Origin: an uncultured Treponema sp.
GTDB lineage: Bacteria > Spirochaetota > Spirochaetia > Treponematales > Treponemataceae
Direction: 5' to 3'
Assembly (NCBI GenBank): GCA_946538875.1
Contig: CAMNHD010000105.1
Location: 1-6,202 of the forward strand
Length of the DNA stretch: 6,202 nucleotides
Positions 1-4,979 of the stretch are shown piece by piece; positions within the stretch are counted from its first letter, which is position 1; every line of letters begins with the position of its first letter. The translations under genes and the position numbers were made by a program. Under the pieces are notes generated by a model, which was given only the letters and a program-made list of their open reading frames with translations, searched no databases and had not been told where the DNA came from.

Positions 1-275
1 TTGCCGGAGGACTCTTCCTGCGGCTGTTCCTTCCACAAAATAAGGAGCACTCAAAGGTATCTCAGTGGGTTTTGATTACGCTTGCGGCTTTGCTTGCAAC
101 AGTGACGGCTTTTGTCTGCGGAGTAAGCGGCGGCATGATTGTAATGAAGCTTGGTCTTTCCAAGGCGCTTGCTTCGTATGTGCTTCCGTTTATTCCGGGG
201 AACTGCATAAAACTTGTCCTGATGGTGCTGCTTGTAAAAAAGTTCCGCCCTGTTATCTACAATTACACCCACTAA
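1..275 (+). CDS. bioY: Biotin transporter S component BioY, C-terminal part (5' end outside window)
   Basis: This is the substrate-capturing membrane subunit of an ECF-type biotin transporter; it binds vitamin in the membrane and docks on the BioN/BioM energising module. The window enters it mid-gene: the reading frame starts at base 3 and gives 90 residues before the TAA at 273-275. Two hydrophobic helices are visible (fragment residues about 23-46 and 54-78). The end carries the family's C-terminal pattern, a Leu-Gly-Leu turn, then LPFIPGNCIK and a basic tail ending KKFRP; BioY proteins typically have P-[FY]-[IL]-P-G-D followed by hydrophobic residues and Lys-Leu. Asn replaces the more usual Asp in the PGD position. 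The gene lies 7 nt upstream of an ECF ATPase, with the T component next, which strongly supports BioY over another S component, as does the bioB gene at the end. The promoter and any BirA operator would lie upstream and cannot be seen. Confidence 0.85.
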   Translation, partial: AGGLFLRLFLPQNKEHSKVSQWVLITLAALLATVTAFVCGVSGGMIVMKLGLSKALASYVLPFIPGNCIKLVLMVLLVKKFRPVIYNYTH

Positions 276-282
276 GGCGGTT

Positions 283-1008
283 ATGATGCAGTCTGTCTTG
301 GAAATAAAAAATGTCAGCCGGAGTTTTTCCGGTGGTGTCAAGGCTCTTGATGATGTCTCGCTTGTGGTCAACCGTGGTGACTTTGTTGTGGTTGCAGGCT
401 CCAACGGTTCCGGCAAGAGTGTGCTTATGTCGCTTATTGCAGGGCTTGATGAACCTACATCCGGGACTTTGACTCTTGCGGATGGCATTGAGGCAGGGCT
501 TGTGTTCCAGGATGCAGATGCCCAGATATTGGGTGAAACTCCATGGGAAGATGTTCTCTTTGGTGTTAAGAATCTGGGCGTAAAAAAAAGTGAAAGGGCA
601 CCGCTTGTTGAGTCTGCTCTGTCTCAGGTGGGACTGCTTGAAAAAAAGGATTTGAACTCCCGGACGATGAGCGGCGGCGAAAAGAGACGGCTTGCGGTTG
701 CAGGCATTCTTGCAATGGGGCGCGGACTGATTCTGTTTGACGAACCTTTTGCAAATCTTGACTGGCCTGGGGTAAGGCAGGTTGTGGGAATAATGCGCAC
801 TCTTAAGGAACAGGGAAAGACTGTCATTGTGCTTACCCATGAGATAGAAAAAATACTGGCTCTTGCTGACCGCATGGTGATTCTTGACAAAGGACGCATA
901 CGTTTTGACGGAACTCCGGCTGAGGGACTTGAACAGGCTCTTGAAAACTATGGAATCAGGAATCCATTGAACTCTTACAGAAGCCTTGGTGATCTTGTAT
1001 GGAACTGA
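283..1008 (+). CDS. bioM: ECF transporter ATPase, biotin type (BioM)
   Basis: Cytoplasmic ABC ATPase that hydrolyses ATP to drive vitamin uptake with BioN and BioY. In the 241-residue product the expected motifs occur in order: Walker A GSNGSGKS (39-46), Q-loop VFQ (Q76) followed by DADAQ, ABC signature MSGGEKRR (129-136), Walker B LILFDEP (149-155), D-loop NLD (158-160) and switch His186 in LTHEIE. A Gln shortly after the Q-loop is typical of ECF ATPases, although the usual Asn-Pro before it is Asp-Ala here. Length is normal for the family. Two adjacent ATG codons (283 and 286) are possible starts. The Shine-Dalgarno-like AAGG (274-277, overlapping the bioY stop) lies 5 nt before the first and 8 nt before the second, so either could be used. 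The last 10 nt overlap bioN. The biotin assignment, rather than a general-purpose EcfA, comes from the neighbours bioY and bioB. Confidence 0.9.
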   Translation: MMQSVLEIKNVSRSFSGGVKALDDVSLVVNRGDFVVVAGSNGSGKSVLMSLIAGLDEPTSGTLTLADGIEAGLVFQDADAQILGETPWEDVLFGVKNLGVKKSERAPLVESALSQVGLLEKKDLNSRTMSGGEKRRLAVAGILAMGRGLILFDEPFANLDWPGVRQVVGIMRTLKEQGKTVIVLTHEIEKILALADRMVILDKGRIRFDGTPAEGLEQALENYGIRNPLNSYRSLGDLVWN

Positions 1009-1634
1009 GCCTGTTTTCTTACCGCAAGGGAAGCTCTCCCATGCACAGGATGAACGCCGGGGTAAAACTAGTCCTGTACATTGTGTTCAGCATTGCCGTG
1101 TTTGCGGGAAAAAATCCTGAGACTGTGCAGGACGTCCTGACTCCAGGAATTATAGTCAGAACTCTTGTGTGTCTTCTGTTCAGCGTTGCCTGCTTTTTTG
1201 CTTCCGGTGCCAGATGGAAGGGCCTTGTGCAGCTGAGGTTTGTCTTTGTGATAGGCTTTCTGCTTACAGTATTCAAGATGATAGGAAATCCGTGGAACGG
1301 TCTTGCCTATGGAGTTTTGTACACTCTGCGCTTTTTTATTACAGCCTTAGCCGCCCAGACTGTCTTTGAAACAACAAGTATGCTCCAGATTCAGGAGGCT
1401 CTGCATCTGCCGTTTGTGGTGGGGCTTGCAGTGAACTTTATACCGCAGGTATTTGCGCAGTGGCAGCAGATTCAGTGTGCGGTAAAGGCCAGGACCAGCC
1501 GTGGAAGCCGTAGAGGTCTTGTAAGAAAAACTGCCCTGATGTTCCATGCGCTGGAGACGCTTTTTTCTGTGATGCTCGTAAGGGCAGAGGAAGTGCGCAA
1601 GGCTGTTGCCAACAGGAGGCCTCATGCAGATTGA
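999..1634 (+). CDS. bioN: ECF transporter transmembrane (T) component, biotin type (BioN)
   Basis: Membrane coupling subunit linking the ATPase BioM to the S component BioY. The product has 211 residues. Its N-terminal segment (about 14-24, MHRMNAGVKLV) matches the short amphipathic start of EcfT proteins (His-x-Leu/Met-x-Pro/Ala-x-x-Lys). Hydrophobic spans lie at roughly 22-36, 50-69, 79-94 and 104-122. The C-terminal part is the cytoplasmic coupling-helix domain: a first Ala-Arg motif region, KARTSRGSRRG (163-173), and a second, RAEEVRKAVANRRP (195-208). In the family the second motif normally ends in Ala-Arg-Gly or similar; here it reads Asn-Arg-Arg, and the protein stops four residues later. 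The ATG at 999 lies inside the end of bioM. Only a weak GGTGAT (988-993) precedes it, which suggests translation coupled to bioM. The 3' end overlaps the bioB start by 11 nt. Confidence 0.88.
   Translation: MELSLFSYRKGSSPMHRMNAGVKLVLYIVFSIAVFAGKNPETVQDVLTPGIIVRTLVCLLFSVACFFASGARWKGLVQLRFVFVIGFLLTVFKMIGNPWNGLAYGVLYTLRFFITALAAQTVFETTSMLQIQEALHLPFVVGLAVNFIPQVFAQWQQIQCAVKARTSRGSRRGLVRKTALMFHALETLFSVMLVRAEEVRKAVANRRPHAD
1614..1619 (+). promoter_or_regulatory. Ribosome binding site that sets the bioB start
   Basis: A perfect AGGAGG lies 4 nt before the ATG at 1624, inside the end of bioN. It favours 1624 over the in-frame ATG at 1606, which would put this site inside the coding sequence and add six residues (MPTGGL) not expected for the family. 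Confidence 0.75.
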
Positions 1635-2574
1635 CTTGAATCAAATTGTAAGAAATATAATAGAAGAAAACTATCGCATAGACAGGGAGGAGGCTCAGGC
1701 TGTATACTTGTGGCCTCATCTTGAGGAACTGAAGGCGGCGGCTGGAAAAATTGCATCCACTTGCGGCTCTGGGGTAGTGGATGTCTGTACCCTGATAAAT
1801 GCAAGGCAGGGGCAGTGCAGCGAAAACTGCCGGTACTGCGCCCAGTCACGGTTTTGGAATACAGGCTGCGGAGTGAAGGGGATGATTTCTCCTGAAGGTG
1901 CGCTCGTAAAAATGCAGGAGGCTCTTGCTGCCGGTGTTGACCGTATATGCATAATCACTTCTGGACGGGTTCTCTGCGGTAAGGATTTTGAGACAGCGCT
2001 TGAAATTGTGCGTCTGATAAGGCAGAAGTCATGCGGAAAAATGAAAGTCTGTGCCTCAATGGGAATGTTGGATGCTGAGCAGCTTGCCGCCTTGAAAGAA
2101 GCCGGAGTTCACCGTGTTCATCACAATCTTGAGACAAGCAGGAGTTACTTTCCCCAGGTATGCTCAAGCCATACTTATGAACAGAAACTTTCTGTTATCC
2201 GGAATATCCGTAAGGCAGGTCTTGAGCTCTGTTCTGGTGGAATAATCGGAATGGGGGAAAGTATTACCGATAGAATCGACATGGCATTTGTCTGGCGTGA
2301 AGTAAAACCTGAATCCATTCCCGTGAACATTCTGACAGCGGTCAAGGGTACTCCCTTTGAGTCGATGCCGCCTCTTAGCGAAGAAGATTTCTACCGCACC
2401 CTGGCATTGTTCCGCTTTGTAAATCCAGATTTACAGCTTCGCTTTGCCGCCGGCCGTATCAAATTTTCAGACCAGGGTGCTCAGGCCTTAAGATCCGGTG
2501 CGGATGCCTATGTGGCCGGAAACCTTTTGACTTTGCCTGGTCCCAAAATGCGTAAGGGATTGGAGCGCCTTTAG
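1624..2574 (+). CDS. bioB: Biotin synthase (radical SAM enzyme, dethiobiotin to biotin)
   Basis: Catalyses sulfur insertion into dethiobiotin, the last step of biotin synthesis, in the cytoplasm. From the 1624 start the product has 316 residues, normal for BioB. The radical-SAM cluster motif C-x3-C-x2-C is CSENCRYC (C65, C69, C72). The auxiliary-cluster ligands known from the E. coli enzyme (C97, C128, C188, R260) have good counterparts: C109 in RICIITSGR, C143 in KVCASMG, C203 in LELCSGG and R278 in FAAGR. The substrate-region motif is HHNLETS (166-172), the form I associate with anaerobic BioB relatives; E. coli has NHNLDTS. The protein has 12 cysteines, several beyond the seven cluster and ligand positions. 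It lies at the end of the bioYMN transport operon with an 11-nt overlap, so supply and conversion of precursor are likely co-expressed. HydE/PylB-type radical SAM relatives are less likely, given the SGG, AAGR and NLETS motifs together. Confidence 0.93.
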   Translation: MQIDLNQIVRNIIEENYRIDREEAQAVYLWPHLEELKAAAGKIASTCGSGVVDVCTLINARQGQCSENCRYCAQSRFWNTGCGVKGMISPEGALVKMQEALAAGVDRICIITSGRVLCGKDFETALEIVRLIRQKSCGKMKVCASMGMLDAEQLAALKEAGVHRVHHNLETSRSYFPQVCSSHTYEQKLSVIRNIRKAGLELCSGGIIGMGESITDRIDMAFVWREVKPESIPVNILTAVKGTPFESMPPLSEEDFYRTLALFRFVNPDLQLRFAAGRIKFSDQGAQALRSGADAYVAGNLLTLPGPKMRKGLERL

Positions 2575-2591
2575 TACCTGCGCAGCAGGTA
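2575..2591 (+). repeat. Perfect hairpin directly after bioB stop
   Basis: TACCTGC (2575-2581) and GCAGGTA (2585-2591) are exact reverse complements around a 3-nt loop, GCA. The stem starts at the base after the bioB TAG. It could protect the bio mRNA 3' end or form part of the larger block. There is no following T run to make it a classical terminator. Confidence 0.6.
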
Positions 2592-2595
2592 TGGA

Positions 2596-2610
2596 GGCAG
2601 CGATGCTGCC
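2596..2610 (+). repeat. Second perfect hairpin after bioB
   Basis: GGCAGC (2596-2601) pairs exactly with GCTGCC (2605-2610) across a 3-nt loop, GAT. It follows the first hairpin by only 4 nt, so the two would sit side by side in RNA. Again there is no T-tract. Confidence 0.55.
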
Positions 2611-2700
2611 GGAAGCGCGCAAAGCCCGGCCCGACCGAAGGAAGGGATACGCCCGTAAGATAGGAAGACTTGTACTGGACGGGGGCCTGTTGAATTCAAT

Positions 2701-2727
2701 TAAAAATTGACAGTAAAAAGCCGAAGG
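2701..2727 (+). promoter_or_regulatory. Candidate sigma-28 (FliA) promoter for the chemoreceptor gene
   Basis: Compared with the flagellar/chemotaxis sigma-28 consensus TAAAGTTT-N11-GCCGATAA, the sequence reads TAAAAATT (2701-2708), exactly 11 nt, then GCCGAAGG (2720-2727). The match is 6 of 8 and 5 of 8, including the core TAAA-N15-GCCGA with correct spacing. Initiation would be expected near 2734-2737. Chemoreceptor genes are classical sigma-28 targets, which makes the position meaningful, but the -10 tail is imperfect and the site overlaps a perfect sigma-70 promoter. Confidence 0.45.
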
Positions 2728-2735
2728 AATATAAT
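2707..2735 (+). promoter_or_regulatory. Perfect-consensus sigma-70 promoter for the chemoreceptor gene
   Basis: TTGACA (2707-2712) and TATAAT (2730-2735) are both exact consensus hexamers with the optimal 17-nt spacer. An A/T-rich stretch (2693-2706) just upstream could act as an UP element. Transcription should start near 2742, leaving a 5' leader of about 43 nt before the ATG at 2785. The -35 also overlaps a 6-bp inverted repeat, TCAATT/AATTGA (2696-2701 and 2705-2710), a possible operator. Confidence 0.85.
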
Positions 2736-2784
2736 GAAGTGATTAGATAATATTAAGATTTGGCAAAGAATTAAGGAGTTTTCA

Positions 2785-4875
2785 ATGAAGAGCCTAAAAA
2801 CTAAACTGCTGGTTTTGATGCTTGCGATTGTGGTTGTGATAACTGTGGGTGTTGCTGGCATTGTATTTACACGTGCCAGGGCTATTCTTCAGGAAACTGT
2901 GACGACTACATTGACTACTGTGGCTGATAGTGCGGCTCAGGAAGTGTACGATAAAAACGCGATGGAATTCGGGATTCTGCAGACTATTTCCAAGATGGAG
3001 ATTTTTACTGATGGAGGGACTTCCCTTGAACAGAAGAATCGGATTCTCCAGGGGATTTCAGCCGGTTATTCTGAAAAGTACGAAAAATTGTCTTTTGTCG
3101 ACGCTCAGGGAAATCTTTTGGAGCGGGGCGGCCGGTTAAGCAATCTGTCTGATGAGGGCTTTTTTAAGGAGGCCAGGGCGGGGCGTAATTTTGTCACTGA
3201 CCCAAAACCAGATGAAAAGGGCGATATGCTGATGACGTATGCGGTTCCTGTCTTTGGTCCTGACAGGCAGGTGTGCGGGGTACTTTTCTCTGTTCTCAAG
3301 GGTGACTGGATTACTCAGATTGTTCAGAGTATTGTTATCGGCAAAGGGTCTCATCCTGGAATCATCAACATGGCTAACGGAACGACTATCGGTGATGTGC
3401 GCGGTGCGAGCAAGGGTGACAGTCACCGTGGTGACGATGTGGGGGACCTTGACCTGAACTCTGAGTTTGGAAAGCTTATTATGAGAGTTGTGCATGGAGA
3501 AACTGGGGGCGGGTACTTTGTGGATCCTTTTACACACATGGGCATGTCATGTGCATACAGGCCTGTGGGTGACAACTGTACCTGGGCGGTTTTGTGTGCG
3601 GCTCCTTACAATGACTACTTTGGCGGCCTTGAGCAGCTTAAGCTTATTGTTGCGGCGATTATCCTTGTCGCGCTGATTGTGGGTGCGGGCCTATGCTTTG
3701 CGGTTGTGTCGCTTCTGATTAAGCCTTTAGGAAATGTCAAGATGTCGATTACTGAGATTGCAAGCGGCAATGCTGACCTTACCAAGCGTATCAAGGTGTC
3801 TTCGCATGATGAGATTGGCGATGTTGTTGAAGGATTTAATACTTTTACTGCAAAGCTGCATGATATTGTTACGGATGTTAAGCTCAGCCGTGACAATCTT
3901 GGGGTTGCGGGGCAGGATCTTGCTGCAAGTACAGAGGACACTTCTTCTTCCATCACGGAGATTCTTGCGAACATTCAGTCAATGCATTCCCAGATTACAA
4001 ACCAGTCTTCTTCTGTTGCGCAGACGGCTGGGGCGGTCAACGAGATTGCCTCGAATATTGAGTCGCTTGAACACATGATTGAAAAACAGAGTACTGGTGT
4101 GTCCCAGGCTTCGGCGGCGGTTGAGCAGATGATTGGAAACATCACTTCCGTCAACAAGTCTGTGGACAAGATGGCTTCTTCATTTAATCATCTGGCGGAA
4201 AATGCCCAGACGGGTTCTCAGCTGCAGCTTGATGTCAACGATAAGATTGAGATGATAAAGAGTCAGAGCGACACTCTTCAGGAAGCCAACACTGCGATTT
4301 CGGCTATTGCAGAGCAGACTAATCTTCTTGCCATGAATGCTGCGATTGAGGCGGCTCATGCCGGGGAGGCTGGCAAGGGATTTTCTGTTGTTGCTGACGA
4401 AATCAGGAAACTGTCTGAAACTTCTTCCGCTCAGTCCAAGACGATTGGTGACCAGCTTAACAGCATAAAGGAATCTATCAATGCTGTGGTTGACGCTTCT
4501 GAGAATTCCAGCAAGGCATTCCTTACTGTGATTGAGGAAATTTCCGAGACTGACGAGCTTGTGCGGCAGATTAAGGCTGCTATGGAAGAGCAGAATGAGG
4601 GTTCCAGGCAGATTAGTGCAGCACTTCATACTATGAATGACAGCACTATGGAAGTCCGTACTGCTTCCCATGAAATGTCCGAGGGTAACAAGGCTATTCT
4701 TGATGAGGTGCGTAACCTTCAGGATGCGACTGGTGTTATGAAAAGCAGTATGGAGGAAATGAGTGTGGGGGCCCGTAAAATCAATGAGACCGGGGTTGCG
4801 CTCAATGAGATTTCTGAAAAGATGAAGCAGTCTATACACTCTATTGGTATGCAGATTGACCAGTTCAAGGTGTGA
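2785..4875 (+). CDS. Methyl-accepting chemotaxis protein with periplasmic dCache sensor
   Basis: Transmembrane chemoreceptor that senses a ligand in the periplasm and controls the CheA/CheW kinase complex, hence swimming behaviour. The 696-residue product has TM1 (about 8-28) and a periplasmic sensor (about 29-285) with Cache-type features: a long first helix, SDEGFFKEARAG (122-133), and PVFGPDRQVCGVLFSVL (155-171). TM2 follows (about 286-312), then HAMP (about 313-365) with Pro314 and the DEIG motif (342-345), and a long coiled-coil signalling domain. The conserved hairpin tip lies at 507-543, including EQTNLLAMNAAIEAAHAGEA and the following KGFSVVADEIRKL. No CheR-binding pentapeptide is present at the C terminus, which ends QIDQFKV. 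The start is supported by AAGGAG (2773-2778), 6 nt before the ATG. The ligand cannot be predicted: I do not see a convincing amino-acid-binding signature. Four cysteines (164, 256, 265, 271) lie in the periplasmic part. It is a single-gene unit with its own promoter. Confidence 0.95.
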   Translation: MKSLKTKLLVLMLAIVVVITVGVAGIVFTRARAILQETVTTTLTTVADSAAQEVYDKNAMEFGILQTISKMEIFTDGGTSLEQKNRILQGISAGYSEKYEKLSFVDAQGNLLERGGRLSNLSDEGFFKEARAGRNFVTDPKPDEKGDMLMTYAVPVFGPDRQVCGVLFSVLKGDWITQIVQSIVIGKGSHPGIINMANGTTIGDVRGASKGDSHRGDDVGDLDLNSEFGKLIMRVVHGETGGGYFVDPFTHMGMSCAYRPVGDNCTWAVLCAAPYNDYFGGLEQLKLIVAAIILVALIVGAGLCFAVVSLLIKPLGNVKMSITEIASGNADLTKRIKVSSHDEIGDVVEGFNTFTAKLHDIVTDVKLSRDNLGVAGQDLAASTEDTSSSITEILANIQSMHSQITNQSSSVAQTAGAVNEIASNIESLEHMIEKQSTGVSQASAAVEQMIGNITSVNKSVDKMASSFNHLAENAQTGSQLQLDVNDKIEMIKSQSDTLQEANTAISAIAEQTNLLAMNAAIEAAHAGEAGKGFSVVADEIRKLSETSSAQSKTIGDQLNSIKESINAVVDASENSSKAFLTVIEEISETDELVRQIKAAMEEQNEGSRQISAALHTMNDSTMEVRTASHEMSEGNKAILDEVRNLQDATGVMKSSMEEMSVGARKINETGVALNEISEKMKQSIHSIGMQIDQFKV

Positions 4876-4905
4876 CATAAGAATACAAAGCAAAAAGTTG
4901 ATTAC

Positions 4906-4935
4906 GAAAATCATTTTTTGTAAAAATGGATTTTC
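4906..4935 (+). repeat. AT-rich inverted repeat downstream of the chemoreceptor gene
   Basis: GAAAATC (4906-4912) pairs with GATTTTC (4929-4935), and ATTTTT (4913-4918) pairs with AAAAAT (4922-4927) around the loop TGT. This gives 13 base pairs with one unpaired G at 4928. It lies 30 nt after the chemoreceptor stop and 44 nt before the next ATG. It may be a weak terminator, but the stem is AT-rich and no T-tract directly follows. An operator for the downstream peptidase gene is the alternative. A 9-bp direct repeat, AAAGTTGAT (4894-4902 and 4939-4947), flanks it. Confidence 0.5.
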
Positions 4936-4979
4936 ATGAAAGTTGATACTTTTTGATTGACTTTTTATAGGAGTTAAAA

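Larger units (their letters stand above)
2575..2690 (+). other. Unrecognised GC-rich structured block after bioB
   Basis: This 116-bp stretch begins at the base after the bioB stop codon and is about 63% GC by hand count; the following 94 bp are about 26%. It opens with two perfect short hairpins (listed separately). Further on, shorter complementary pairs can be seen: GGCCC (2628-2632) with GGGCC (2683-2687), and CCCGT (2652-2656) with ACGGG (2679-2683). The two pairings share one base, so they would be adjusted or alternative. No T-tract follows, so it is not an ordinary intrinsic terminator. The piece GCGCAAAGCCCGGCC loosely recalls part of the c-di-GMP-I riboswitch, but the rest of that consensus is missing. 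It also lies upstream of the chemotaxis gene's promoter, so it would not be in that promoter's transcript. Possible identities are a structured RNA in the bio operon 3' UTR, a dispersed repeat, or a small gene (an open frame spans 2591-2710). Confidence 0.45.

Noticed and set aside
253..840. Minus-strand open frame of 195 codons opposite bioM
   Set aside because: bioM carries all ABC ATPase motifs in order, while the antisense product is a basic, unrecognisable sequence. It is a by-product of bioM codon use.
1606..1623. Upstream ATG at 1606 as the bioB start
   Set aside because: The perfect AGGAGG at 1614-1619 lies downstream of it and 4 nt before the ATG at 1624, so 1624 is preferred.
2575..2610. 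Intrinsic terminator for the bio operon
   Set aside because: The hairpins are perfect but short, and each is followed by purine- or GC-rich sequence with no T-tract. Factor-dependent termination remains possible.
2601..2690. c-di-GMP-I (GEMM) riboswitch controlling the chemoreceptor gene
   Set aside because: Only a fragment (GCGCAAAGCCCGGCC) resembles the motif. The GCAAAC segment, the receptor hairpin and the GCCGGGTTACC-like end are absent, and the block lies upstream of the chemoreceptor promoter.
4180..4914. Long minus-strand open frame (244 codons) antisense to the chemoreceptor gene
   Set aside because: It is fully opposite the highly conserved MCP signalling domain, shows no recognisable domain, and has no convincing ribosome binding site. 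It is a shadow of the real gene.
4943..4971. Sigma-70 promoter TTGATA-N17-TATAGG for the peptidase gene
   Set aside because: The -10 would overlap the ribosome binding site and initiation would fall at or just before the ATG, leaving no usable leader. An alternative (TTGATT 4898-4903 with TAAAAA 4921-4926) is too weak to call.
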